DNA of 64,000 bases from JAAXHB01 sp965214945 (lineage in GTDB: Bacteria > Actinomycetota > Acidimicrobiia > Acidimicrobiales > Aldehydirespiratoraceae), in NCBI GenBank assembly GCA_965214945.1, contig OZ244029.1, positions 2,542,001-2,606,000 of the forward strand. The letters are read 5' to 3'. A program made the position numbers and the translations under genes. This document shows positions 1-7,640 of this stretch, piece by piece. Position 1 is the first letter of the stretch. Each line of letters starts with the position of its first letter. The notes under the pieces are model-generated. The model saw only the letters and a program-made list of their open reading frames with translations. It had not been told where the DNA came from and did not search any database.

Positions 1-287
1 ACCACGTTCTCGTCGGCCGGAAGCAGCGTCAGGTCAATGTTCGCTTCGGGGTCATACGGCTGACCGGCCTGGCCTTCGACGCTGGCGGCGTCGAAGGCCT
101 CGCTTGAGGACTCCTCGCCGTGGTCGGCACCGTCTCGAACGTCAGCCGCGGCGGCTTCGGCAGCGGGATCGACGGACACACCGGTCATGGCGGACTCAAC
201 GGAGCGACCGTCCGAGCACGAGGCGATCAACATCACTGCCGCTGCCAGCGTCGCGAGCGCGGTGGAGAAAACCAGAGACCGCTTCAT
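1..287 (-). CDS. Secreted lipoprotein, N-terminal part only (gene runs off the left edge)
   Basis: An ATG at 287 (minus strand), preceded by a GGGAG ribosome binding site, opens a frame that stays open to the window edge (95 codons). The N-terminus is a lipoprotein signal: MKRSLVF, then a hydrophobic stretch ending in the lipobox-like LIASC. The mature part seen is a low-complexity Ala/Glu/Asp/Ser linker followed by PYDPEANIDLTLLPADENVV, where the folded domain may begin. It is expected to be lipid-anchored on the outer face of the membrane. The domain lies outside the window, so no function can be given. It diverges from the ubiD-like gene on its right. Confidence 0.75.
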   Translation of the reverse strand, partial: MKRSLVFSTALATLAAAVMLIASCSDGRSVESAMTGVSVDPAAEAAAADVRDGADHGEESSSEAFDAASVEGQAGQPYDPEANIDLTLLPADENV

Positions 288-433
288 CTCAACTCCCAGG
301 GTTCGACATGTGACCACCCAGGCTAGATGAACGGCGGTGGAGCGAACGTCGGTGCCGCGTCCGGGCGAGCCGCCGCCTCGAGCCCGTGCTCCGACCCGCA
401 CCGGTGCGCCCAGCGGCGCGTAAACTTGGGTTC

Positions 434-1780
434 GTGGCAGCTGAAGTCGACGATCTGCGCAGCTACATCGCTGCCGCGGACGACGCCGGGATGCTAAACC
501 GGGTGAAGACGCCGGTGAGCCTGCGCCACGAGCTTGCCGACGTGGCCGCGGCCTTCGAGCGGGCAGACGCCGGACCGGTGATGTTCGAGAGCCCCGAAGG
601 CTCACCTTGGCCGATATTCGCCGGCGCAGTTAGCAGTCGCCGCACCGCGGCGCTGGCGCTGGGATGCGAGCCCGCCGACGTGATCGACCGAATGGGCGCC
701 GCTCTGGAGCCCGCCAATGCTGTGCCGACAAAGCTGGTCAGCACGGCTTACTGGCACGACAACACCGTTACCGGCGATGCGGTGGATCTTCACGCCTTGG
801 GCATTCCCACCCATTCCCGGGGCGACGGTGGCGCTTTCATCACCGGAGCGGTCAGCGTCACCAGAGACCCGATCAGCGGCAGGGGCAACCTCTCCTACAA
901 CCGGATGCTGCGCATCGGCCGCAACGTTATGGGTTTCAACCTGAACGAATGGCGCGACGTGGGAACGTTTATGCGCAGCCGGGACAATCCCGAGGCACCC
1001 TTCGACGTGGCGCTGGCTATCGGCCTTGACCCTGCGGTGATGATCGCCGCCGGTGTGCGCACCCCCGCCGATGAGCTGCACATAGCGGGCGCGCTGCGGG
1101 GCCGCTCCGTGGAAGTCTGCCGGGGGCTCACAGTGGACGTGGACGTGCCGGCCCGCGCCGAGGTGGTGATCGAAGGCCGGATCCGGCCCTCGCAGCGCGC
1201 CGATGAGGGCCCGCTGGCAGAGTTCCACGGCTATCACGGTGAGATGTGGCACAGCCCCACCGTGGAAGTGACCGCGGTGTGTTGGCGGAACGACCCGATC
1301 TACCAGACGATCATTCCCGGCTGGTATGAGCACGTGTTCATCGGCAACGTCCTGCCCCGCGAGCCGCTGCTGCGCCGATTCGTGCGCCATGTCGACGCCA
1401 GCGCGGACGTGTCGATCCCGCCTTACGGCAACGGGTTCCTGGCGGTGATCCAAATCGACCGCGACAACCCCGGCACGCCCAAGAACCTGGCGTTGGCGGC
1501 CATGGCCGCGCACATCAACATCCGCAACGTGATCGTCGTGGACCGTGACGTCGACGTCTCCGAGCCCTCAGAGTTGACGTGGGCGCTTACCAACCGAGTG
1601 AACTGGCTTCACGACGTGTTCACCGTTGGCGACGCGCAGGGCCATGAGATGGACCCCACCGCGGACGGCCGCGGTGTCAGCGTGAAGGTCGGCATCGACG
1701 CCACCTACAAGCGAGAGCGTCGAGAGTACGGCGAACGCGTCGCCTACGCCCCCGTCGATCTCAGCCGCTACCTGCTGTGA
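434..1780 (+). CDS. ubiD: UbiD family (prenylated-FMN dependent) decarboxylase
   Basis: UbiD-family enzymes reversibly (de)carboxylate aromatic or alpha,beta-unsaturated acids using prenylated FMN. The 448-residue length and motifs fit: the N-terminal DDLRSYIAAADDAG opening, the cofactor-binding segment around NLSYNRMLRIGRN, and the acidic EGPLAEFHGYHGEMWHSP stretch containing Glu residues of the family's active-site network. Which substrate it uses cannot be read; UbiD homologues serve ubiquinone/menaquinone routes and also aromatic acid degradation. It is followed within about 30 bp by the flavin prenyltransferase that would make its cofactor, so the two form a self-sufficient pair. I prefer GTG 434 because the family homology starts there; an in-frame GTG at 386 is the alternative. 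Neither has a strong ribosome binding site. Confidence 0.85.
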   Translation: MAAEVDDLRSYIAAADDAGMLNRVKTPVSLRHELADVAAAFERADAGPVMFESPEGSPWPIFAGAVSSRRTAALALGCEPADVIDRMGAALEPANAVPTKLVSTAYWHDNTVTGDAVDLHALGIPTHSRGDGGAFITGAVSVTRDPISGRGNLSYNRMLRIGRNVMGFNLNEWRDVGTFMRSRDNPEAPFDVALAIGLDPAVMIAAGVRTPADELHIAGALRGRSVEVCRGLTVDVDVPARAEVVIEGRIRPSQRADEGPLAEFHGYHGEMWHSPTVEVTAVCWRNDPIYQTIIPGWYEHVFIGNVLPREPLLRRFVRHVDASADVSIPPYGNGFLAVIQIDRDNPGTPKNLALAAMAAHINIRNVIVVDRDVDVSEPSELTWALTNRVNWLHDVFTVGDAQGHEMDPTADGRGVSVKVGIDATYKRERREYGERVAYAPVDLSRYLL

Positions 1781-1811
1781 CCGCGCGGTCCGGCGGCATA
1801 CCGCGCCGGGG

Positions 1812-2447
1812 GTGGCGCGGTATGCCACGCTCGAGGCTCTGCAGGCTGTGAACGAGCGGTCCGGCGGCGGGCCACGCCGGGTGGTGGTGGCTATCAGCGG
1901 CGCTACCGGCATCGTCTACGGGATCCGGGCCTTGGAGATGATGTCCGACATCGCCGGTGTGGAGACGCATCTGGTGATCACGGGCCCGGGTCGTCAGACG
2001 CTGGCTTATGAGACCGACTTGTCCGCGTCGGAGCTTCAAGGTCTGGCTGACGTGGTGCACAGGCCGCGCGACATCGCCGCGCCCATCTCGTCGGGGTCGT
2101 TCGCCACGGCCGGGATGATCGTGGCGCCTTGCTCGATCAAAACCCTCTCAGCGGTCGCCAACTCCTACGGCTCCGATCTCGTGGCCCGGGCCGCGGATGT
2201 GACCCTCAAAGAACGAAGACCGCTGGTGCTGCTAGTGCGCGAGACGCCGCTTCATCTGGGGCATTTGCGGCTGATGACCCGGGCAGCCGAGATCGGCGCC
2301 GTGGTGTATCCGCCCGTGCCGGCGTTCTACACCCGGCCGTCGACGATCGATGACTTGGTGTCGCATTCCGTCGCACGCGCTCTCGAGCACCTGAGCGTGG
2401 AAGTTCCAGACCTCAAGCGCTGGGGCGAGCAGCCACCAGGGCTCTAG
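1812..2447 (+). CDS. ubiX: UbiX family flavin prenyltransferase
   Basis: Flavin prenyltransferase adds a dimethylallyl group to FMN to make the prenyl-FMN cofactor of UbiD. The flavoprotein signature RRVVVAISGATGIVYGIRAL is at about residues 22-41, followed by the conserved APCSIKTLSAVANSYGSDL segment and the Arg-rich RRPLVLLVRETPLHLGHL loop typical of UbiX. At 211 aa it is slightly longer than usual (about 190-200) because the GTG start at 1812 leaves a 20-residue N-terminal extension; the true start could be internal. Its place 31 bp after ubiD on the same strand indicates co-transcription. It converges on the LLM oxidoreductase gene. Confidence 0.9.
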   Translation: MARYATLEALQAVNERSGGGPRRVVVAISGATGIVYGIRALEMMSDIAGVETHLVITGPGRQTLAYETDLSASELQGLADVVHRPRDIAAPISSGSFATAGMIVAPCSIKTLSAVANSYGSDLVARAADVTLKERRPLVLLVRETPLHLGHLRLMTRAAEIGAVVYPPVPAFYTRPSTIDDLVSHSVARALEHLSVEVPDLKRWGEQPPGL

Positions 2448-2502
2448 CGACTGGCCGCATAAGAACCGTTGCTGCCCGCAACTGGGCGGCTGGTGCACGG
2501 TC

Positions 2503-2554
2503 GTGACGATCGCCGGGGCCGGCCTCCTCGCCGGGGCCGGCCTCCGGTCGTCAC
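2503..2554. terminator. GC-rich stem-loop between convergent genes
   Basis: GTGACGA (2503-2509) pairs with TCGTCAC (2548-2554). Between the arms lie two tandem copies of CGCCGGGGCCGGCCTCC, each itself partly self-complementary. The position between the ends of ubiX (2447) and the LLM gene (2557) fits a shared bidirectional terminator. There is no T-run, so intrinsic termination is not certain. Confidence 0.5.
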
Positions 2555-2556
2555 GT

Positions 2557-3552
2557 CTAGAGACCGACGATAGCAGCGGCGGTCTCTAGACGTTCGGCGG
2601 CGCCGTCGAGGTCGTGTATGCAGACCAGAACCTCGTCGATGCCGTGGTCCTCCACCAGGCCGAGCAGCTCAGAGCGGCACTGCGCGGGCGAGCCGGAGAT
2701 GACGAACGGTGCCGCCCATTCGTCTCTTACCAGGCCCGCGGCGGCGTCGGGGCCGCCGCGGGCCAGCTCGGCTCGCAACGCCTCCACGTCCGCTGCTGTC
2801 ATGCCCACGGCACTGCGCACCTCAGCGGGGCTGTCGGGCAGTCGGAAGCTCATGTCGCGCCGCGCCTTGCGCCATCCGTCCTCGTCGAGCACGAAACGGG
2901 TGCAGTAGGTGAGCGTCAACGGCCGCTGCGCGCTGCTTTGCAGCCTTTCAACCAAGGCGCCGAGCACGCCTTTGTGGACGTAGCTCGCGTAGAAGCCATC
3001 AGCCGCGGCGGCGGCCATCTCGACCATCTTCGGGCCGCGCCCAGCCACGTGGATCTCGATACCGGGCCGGGGGTTCACCAGCTGCGCGCCGCTCAGGCTG
3101 AACGCGTCCCCGTTGAGGCTGACCGTCTCGCCCGCCCAAAGCGCACGCAGTGCCGTGATCGTCTCGCGGGCGGCGCGCACCGGCCGGAGGCGCTCAACAG
3201 CCAACGGGCCAAGCGCCAGGCCGCCGCCGGCACCGAGCCCGAGAAAGGCGCGACCGTCGCTCAGTTCGTCGAGCGCGGCCACCGCGCCGGCAGTGACGCC
3301 AGGATGGCGTGTATAGGGGTTGGTTACACCGGGCCCGATCTTGGCCTTCGCCGTGGCCGCGGCCACCGCGGCCAGGCTCACGTAAACGTCTCGCGCTGCG
3401 ATGCCTTCGTCGGCTACCCAGATGCGCGAATAGCCGAGCCGCTCGGCGAGCGCCGCAACCTCGGCAACCTGTCGAGCCGGGCCGGTAGCCAGAATGCTCA
3501 CCGAGCCTCGCACCCGCGTGCTGGCGGCACGTGAGGCGGCTTTTGCGCTCAC
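2557..3552 (-). CDS. LLM class F420-dependent-type oxidoreductase
   Basis: A 331-residue luciferase-like TIM-barrel protein. The N-terminal strand SVSILATGPARQVAEVAALA followed by ERLGYSRIWVADEG is characteristic of the actinobacterial F420-dependent group. Later segments KIGPGVTNPYTRHP, LSDGRAFLGLGAGGG and the substrate-side GRGPKMVEMAAAAADG also match. Such enzymes use F420H2 or FMNH2 for hydride transfer; the substrate is unknown. The start GTG at 3552 overlaps the TGA of the upstream oxidoreductase by four bases (GTGA), so translation is probably coupled. It is the last gene of the yqeC > FAD oxidoreductase > LLM operon. Confidence 0.8.
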   Translation of the reverse strand: MSAKAASRAASTRVRGSVSILATGPARQVAEVAALAERLGYSRIWVADEGIAARDVYVSLAAVAAATAKAKIGPGVTNPYTRHPGVTAGAVAALDELSDGRAFLGLGAGGGLALGPLAVERLRPVRAARETITALRALWAGETVSLNGDAFSLSGAQLVNPRPGIEIHVAGRGPKMVEMAAAAADGFYASYVHKGVLGALVERLQSSAQRPLTLTYCTRFVLDEDGWRKARRDMSFRLPDSPAEVRSAVGMTAADVEALRAELARGGPDAAAGLVRDEWAAPFVISGSPAQCRSELLGLVEDHGIDEVLVCIHDLDGAAERLETAAAIVGL

Positions 3553-5165
3553 AGCATCCGGCGCAGCGCAGCAGTGGCGGCATTGCGCCCGGGAGCGCCC
3601 CACACTCCGGCGCCCGGATAGGTGCCCGCGCCCGACAGCAACAGCCCCGCGACGGGTGTGCGGTAGCGGCTCAGCTCGCGCCGCCGCCCCAGAATCGACG
3701 CGACCGGCGACTCGGAGTAGCCGGGCGTGAAGCCGCGGCGCAGGAACAGCTCTCGCTCATAGCGGTCCGGGCTCATGACGCGCCAGCGCTCAACGGACTC
3801 AAGAAAACCGGGTTGCAGCAGCCCCGACCACAGCTCAAGCCATCGTGCGGGCTCGGCGGAGCCGTCCCACCCGCCGTCCAGCGAATAAGGAGTTAACAGC
3901 ACTTCGAGGCTCAACACGTGATGGCCATCAGCTGAGCGCATCGACCCGTCGAGAACCGACGGCACGCTGCTCATCATCGTGGGACGCGCCGCCACCCTGC
4001 CCAGAGGCCGCAGGCGATGTGCCTCGGCCAGCTCCTCGAGTGTCGGCGAGATGACGAACGACGACTCGCGCGGGTCGCGTCCTTCGAACAGATCGAGCAG
4101 GCGGGACCGCTCCAGCGCCTCATATCGGGGCAGATCGGAGATGACCGCGTCAATTTTTGACTCGTAGCCCTCACCGGGGGTCTGAGCGCGGCTGCGGGAG
4201 ACGAAACGGCGGACTGCCCGGCCTGGGGACGGGACCTGAAGCCACTGCGACGCCACCACCGCAGGATCGCAAGCCGTCACCACCAGCCGCGCGGTGATCT
4301 CGTCGCCGCCAGCAAGGCGCACCCCCCGGATCCTCGGCACTCTGCGCGCTTTGCCGGCGTCGAGCAATAGGCCGTCTACGGCAGCGTTGCAGCGCAGACG
4401 CCCTCCGGCCGCAGTGAACGCCGCTGCGAGGGCGTCGGTCAGGGCGCCGCTGCCGCCGACTGGCCGCCCGGTTTTTACGAGGTGGCGCAGGGCGTACAGC
4501 GCGCCAGCCATGCCGGTGCCGGCAGCGTCGGGCGACACCCCCCAGACGGTCGGCCCGTTAGCCATTGCGGGCATGATCAGCGCCTCGTCGTCGAAGTACG
4601 AGCCCAGCACGTCCGTGGCGCTGGCTCGGCTCCACCGAAACAGCCGCGCGGCGCCCTTGCCCCGGCGCTGAGCCAGAGCCGCCACCATCGCGGGTGTGGT
4701 GGCCTCCCCGGTGCCCAGCTCCAACACCAGCTCGGCCACGGGCCGCGCGTCGGCCAGGTAGCGCCGGTAGGCGACGGCCGCGGCGGGACGGTGCCGCGCT
4801 ATCGACTCGATGGTGCGCTCAGCGTCGCTGAAGAACAGCCACGGCGCTTTGCCACTGAGGCTCATCTGCACAGAGGCCGGGTCGGCTTCCAGGTAACGCA
4901 GCCCGTGCGCGGCGAGGTCGAGCTCCTCTATGAAGGGCATCGCCCGCACCATGGTGTGATCGCAGTGGCAGATATTGAAGCGGGCGCCCAGGTCTGAGAC
5001 CGTTGAGGCACAGCCGCCCACCTGGGGCCTGGCCTCCAACAGCAGCGTGTCCACGCCGGCCCTCGCCAGGTAGGCGGCGCACACCAGGCCGTTGTGCCCG
5101 CCCCCCACGACGATGATGTCCGCGTCATTGCGGGCCGCAACAGCGGCGACGCCAGTTGTGCTCAT
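3549..5165 (-). CDS. FAD-dependent oxidoreductase, phytoene desaturase/PYROXD2-like
   Basis: A 538-residue FAD/NAD(P)-binding amine-oxidase-fold protein. The dinucleotide-binding motif GGGHNG is at residues 21-26 with the ribose-binding Glu near 44 (LLLEARPQVGGCAS). The C-terminus carries the second FAD-contact motif LLLSGAGTYPGAGVWGAPGRNAA, as in CrtI/PYROXD2-like proteins. No carotenoid biosynthesis gene is nearby, so a desaturase role in carotenoid synthesis is not supported. The family is broad and the substrate is unknown. ATG 5165 overlaps the yqeC stop by four bases (ATGA), and its own stop overlaps the LLM start, so the three proteins are translated as one unit. Confidence 0.8.
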   Translation of the reverse strand: MSTTGVAAVAARNDADIIVVGGGHNGLVCAAYLARAGVDTLLLEARPQVGGCASTVSDLGARFNICHCDHTMVRAMPFIEELDLAAHGLRYLEADPASVQMSLSGKAPWLFFSDAERTIESIARHRPAAAVAYRRYLADARPVAELVLELGTGEATTPAMVAALAQRRGKGAARLFRWSRASATDVLGSYFDDEALIMPAMANGPTVWGVSPDAAGTGMAGALYALRHLVKTGRPVGGSGALTDALAAAFTAAGGRLRCNAAVDGLLLDAGKARRVPRIRGVRLAGGDEITARLVVTACDPAVVASQWLQVPSPGRAVRRFVSRSRAQTPGEGYESKIDAVISDLPRYEALERSRLLDLFEGRDPRESSFVISPTLEELAEAHRLRPLGRVAARPTMMSSVPSVLDGSMRSADGHHVLSLEVLLTPYSLDGGWDGSAEPARWLELWSGLLQPGFLESVERWRVMSPDRYERELFLRRGFTPGYSESPVASILGRRRELSRYRTPVAGLLLSGAGTYPGAGVWGAPGRNAATAALRRML

Positions 5166-5896
5166 CGCTCCTCAGCGATCAGAAGCGAGCCGACTCCGCG
5201 CTCGACGAGCTCTTGGGCGAGTTCCGCCACCTGCGGCTCGTCGGGATCAGCCTTGGCGACAGCGACGGTGAAGCTCGCCGCGGGCGGCACGTTCTTCATC
5301 AGTCCGATGGGACTGACCAGTGCGGCCGCCGCCCGGGCCGGCGTGAGCCGTTGGTACGGTGAGCAGCCGGCCGCGGCCGCCACCCTCAGAGGACGGTGCA
5401 GACTGTCGGCGATCACATAGCCGAGCGCTTCGGCCCCGATGCAAGCGATCACGTGCGTGGAGGCGGCAGGGATGGGAGGCTCCCAGGGCGCGGGAGCTGT
5501 GAAGGGGCGGCGGCGTGCGCCGTCAGCTTCCACCACAATATGGTCGGCTGCGCCGGTGCAGAACCATGCGTCCACAACTTCCGGGTCGAACCCCAGCGCT
5601 TTGCGGTGGTCTGCGGACTTCCAGGCCAGCACAGCCCGGCACCGCTCGAAGGCGTTGCGTAGGTCATGCTCCGACGGCCCCACCAGAACATCGAAGTCGC
5701 CTGTTCGGTCTCGGCCCATGCGAGTGGTGGTGGTGAGCAGCGTCCGAGACGGAAGGTGCCGCCCGAGCGCGAACAGCAGCGTCGTTTTGCCGCCCCCGCC
5801 CACCAGCGACACCAGCGACCGCCGCCGCAGCCCGAGAGCGGCCGCAGCTCCGCCGAGTCGTGTGAACACTGCCTCGGCCGGCCTTAGGTCGGTCAC
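5162..5896 (-). CDS. yqeC: Selenium-dependent hydroxylase accessory protein YqeC-like
   Basis: A 244-residue P-loop protein with the unusual Walker A GGGGKTT at residues 33-39, the TTTTRMG segment after it, VVEADGARRRPFTAP near the middle, and the C-terminal GLMKNVPPAA and VAVAKADP segments. This order matches the YqeC family (putative selenium-dependent molybdenum hydroxylase accessory protein), whose members are found with enzymes that carry a labile selenium atom at the molybdenum centre. The exact biochemical step is not established. No molybdenum hydroxylase subunit gene is in the window, but moaE lies at 27 kb and a selenocysteine tRNA gene starts about 320 bp away. It is the first gene of a three-gene overlapping operon. 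Confidence 0.8.
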   Translation of the reverse strand: MTDLRPAEAVFTRLGGAAAALGLRRRSLVSLVGGGGKTTLLFALGRHLPSRTLLTTTTRMGRDRTGDFDVLVGPSEHDLRNAFERCRAVLAWKSADHRKALGFDPEVVDAWFCTGAADHIVVEADGARRRPFTAPAPWEPPIPAASTHVIACIGAEALGYVIADSLHRPLRVAAAAGCSPYQRLTPARAAAALVSPIGLMKNVPPAASFTVAVAKADPDEPQVAELAQELVERGVGSLLIAEER

Positions 5897-5933
5897 TTCG
5901 GCGAATCAAGCCAGGCCCGCACGGCCCGGCGGG

Positions 5934-6032
5934 TCAGAACTCTTGGATCTTTCGGGCCACCGCGACCGCGAGAGCTACCAGCAGTCCGACGATGATGAGA
6001 CGCTTCAACATCTTCTTCACGGGGACGAGCAT
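5934..6032 (-). CDS. Possible 32-residue single-span membrane peptide
   Basis: A short frame not long enough for routine gene calling. It reads MLVPVKKMLKRLIIVGLL, continues hydrophobic through VALAVAVA and ends ARKIQEF. The layout, a basic N-terminus, one membrane helix of about 16 residues and a basic tail, is that of a small inner-membrane peptide. It sits 37 bp upstream of yqeC on the same strand and could be the true first gene of that operon. Starts at ATG 6032, GTG 6020 or ATG 6011 are possible. I cannot match it to a family, although actinobacteria do encode several conserved membrane peptides of 30-45 residues. Coding status is uncertain. Confidence 0.4.
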   Translation of the reverse strand: MLVPVKKMLKRLIIVGLLVALAVAVARKIQEF

Positions 6033-6212
6033 ATCGGCTCACGTGGGGCTACGCCATCCCGACACTGTCGAGTTGTCATCCCAACGTCATCGGCTAAGGG
6101 CGTCTTGGCCACAGGCCTCGCGAGCGGCACCCGGGCAGGGCCGATCCCGGACGCGGTCCGCATCCGGCGCCTGCCGTACGGCGTTGGGGGCTGGAGCGTT
6201 ACGCTCGTTGTC

Positions 6213-6308
6213 GGAGGTGTCCGAGCGCCTGGTGGGCTCCCCCGCCTTCAAAGCGGGCGGGACGGGCGATCCCCGTCCGGCGGGTTCGATTCCCGTCCAC
6301 CTCCGCCA
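6213..6308 (+). tRNA. selC: tRNA-Sec (anticodon UCA), CCA encoded
   Basis: A 96-nt gene with every sign of a selenocysteine tRNA. The acceptor GGAGGTG pairs with CACCTCC (6298-6304), followed by discriminator G and encoded CCA. The anticodon stem CCCGC/GCGGG closes the loop CTTCAAA, giving anticodon TCA, which reads UGA. A long variable arm (GACGGG/CCCGTC, 6261-6277) and a T arm with loop TTCGATT follow. A tRNA-Ser reading UCA codons would have CTTGAAA in the loop, so the C is decisive. The eighth acceptor position is a T-C mismatch. selA, selB and selD are not in the window. The gene lies between the divergently oriented yqeC operon start and the end of the sigma factor gene. Confidence 0.9.
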
Positions 6309-6340
6309 CTACAAACGCCATCCCAGCGCAGCATTCAGCA

Positions 6341-6398
6341 GCGGACGGCGGGCGGTGCGCAGCGGCGGACGGTGCGCAGCGGGCGGACGGTGCGCACC
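6341..6398. repeat. Short imperfect G+C-rich tandem repeats
   Basis: Three imperfect copies of a unit containing GCGGACGG and GGTGCGCA, roughly 17-23 bp each, lie between tRNA-Sec and the 3' end of the sigma factor gene. There is no clear hairpin with a T-run. I see no gene in 6309-6499. Confidence 0.5.
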
Positions 6399-6499
6399 GG
6401 GCGGTGCCCTGTGAGGCGCGCTTTCTTTGAAGCCTCAAGGCAACAAACGGCAGGCGGCGCGAACGGCGGGCGGCGAATAGCACCCGGTGATGTGTGCTG

Positions 6500-7456
6500 T
6501 CAGTAGCCGATCAGGTCGCGGGCGCCGGTATCAGTTGACGGGTGGCGCAACTTCGACATGGCTCGGGCTTCGATCTGGCGGATCCGTTCACGAGTGAGAT
6601 CGAAAGTGCGGCCCACCTCCTCGAGCGTGCGAGGCTCGCCGCGGTCGAGCCCGAAGCGCAGCGTGAGGATCTGGCGCTCGCGTTCGTCGAGGGCAGAGAG
6701 CAGGCGGGCTATCTCCTTGGGCAGCATGGTGACCGCGGCCAGGTCGAAGGGCGTGTCAACCGACTTGTCTTCCACCACGTCGACCAGCTCGGCGTCTCCG
6801 TCCTTGCGCAGCGGCTCCGACAACGACAGTGGCTCCGACTGGAAGCGCAGCGCCTCGACGACCTTCTCCTCGGTCATCTCCACATCGCGGGCCAGTTCAG
6901 CCACCGTGGCAGGTCGCCCGTACTTGAGTTCAAGACGCGAGCGTGCTTTCTGCAGGCGGGCGAGCGTGTCGCCGGCGTGAACCGGCAGGCGGATCGTGCG
7001 GCCCGTGTTGGCGATGCCCCGTGTGATCGCCTGGCGGATCCACCACGTGGCATACGTGGAGAACTTGAACCCCTTGCGCCAGTCGAACTTCTCCACCGCG
7101 TGCATCAGGCCAAGGTTGCCTTCCTGGATCAGATCGAGCAGCGGCAGCCCCGACGCCTGGTATTTCTTAGCGATGGAGACGACCAAGCGAAGATTCGACT
7201 TCACGAAGATGCTCTGCGCCATGGCGCCTTTGTCTTTGATGCGGCGGAGCTTGAGATGCCGTGCACCGTCGAGGCTGTTGGCGGTGGCGAGCTCCGCCCG
7301 GGCAGCTGCGCCGGCTTCGATCTGCTGCGCGAGGCGGACCTCGTCATCTTTGGTGAGGAGCTGGTATTGGCCGATGTCGGAGAGATAAACGCGGACGAGG
7401 TCCTCATCCTCCCGCTCGGCGCGCTGCCGGGCTGCGGTCCTAGCGGGCCTGACCAT
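6500..7456 (-). CDS. RNA polymerase sigma-70 factor, RpoD/SigA-SigB (group 1/2) type
   Basis: A 318-residue sigma-70 protein with the complete promoter-recognition core. Region 1.2 covers about residues 20-50 (DLVRVYLSDIGQYQLLT). Region 2 covers 88-150, including NLRLVVSIAKKY, LLDLIQEGNLGL and the -10 recognition helix FSTYATWWIRQAITR. Region 3 has RLPVH. Region 4 has the helix-turn-helix FDLTRERIRQIEARAMSKLR near the C-terminus. It lacks the long acidic region 1.1 of a housekeeping SigA, so it is either a short primary sigma or a SigB/HrdB-like group 2 factor. ATG 7456 is preceded by GAGGGG. The 185 bp upstream hold no gene and presumably carry its promoter. Confidence 0.9.
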   Translation of the reverse strand: MVRPARTAARQRAEREDEDLVRVYLSDIGQYQLLTKDDEVRLAQQIEAGAAARAELATANSLDGARHLKLRRIKDKGAMAQSIFVKSNLRLVVSIAKKYQASGLPLLDLIQEGNLGLMHAVEKFDWRKGFKFSTYATWWIRQAITRGIANTGRTIRLPVHAGDTLARLQKARSRLELKYGRPATVAELARDVEMTEEKVVEALRFQSEPLSLSEPLRKDGDAELVDVVEDKSVDTPFDLAAVTMLPKEIARLLSALDERERQILTLRFGLDRGEPRTLEEVGRTFDLTRERIRQIEARAMSKLRHPSTDTGARDLIGY

Positions 7457-7640
7457 CGTCCCCTCTGTTCACCCTGCTCCTCTCTTCACGGTGTGACCAC
7501 CTCGGAGGCCCTGGTGGTGGTGCAACTGACGCTAATGCGTGCTCGGGTGATGAGCGTTCACCACCCTTTGGCTGGCCATGACGATAACCGGCTAATCGCC
7601 TGCGGCAACCGTCCGCCGAAGACATCGGACGCACTGCCAC

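Noticed and set aside
2614..3534. 306-codon plus-strand frame opposite the LLM gene
   Set aside because: A shadow of the LLM coding sequence; composition is typical of antisense GC-rich DNA and there is no ribosome site.
3549..5165. Carotenoid (phytoene) desaturase assignment
   Set aside because: No crtB, crtE or other carotenoid gene nearby, and the protein resembles the broader PYROXD2-like group; only the fold is claimed.
6213..6308. tRNA-Ser (anticodon UGA) as an alternative for the class II tRNA
   Set aside because: The loop is CTTCAAA, not CTTGAAA, so the anticodon is UCA, and the acceptor and variable arm fit tRNA-Sec.
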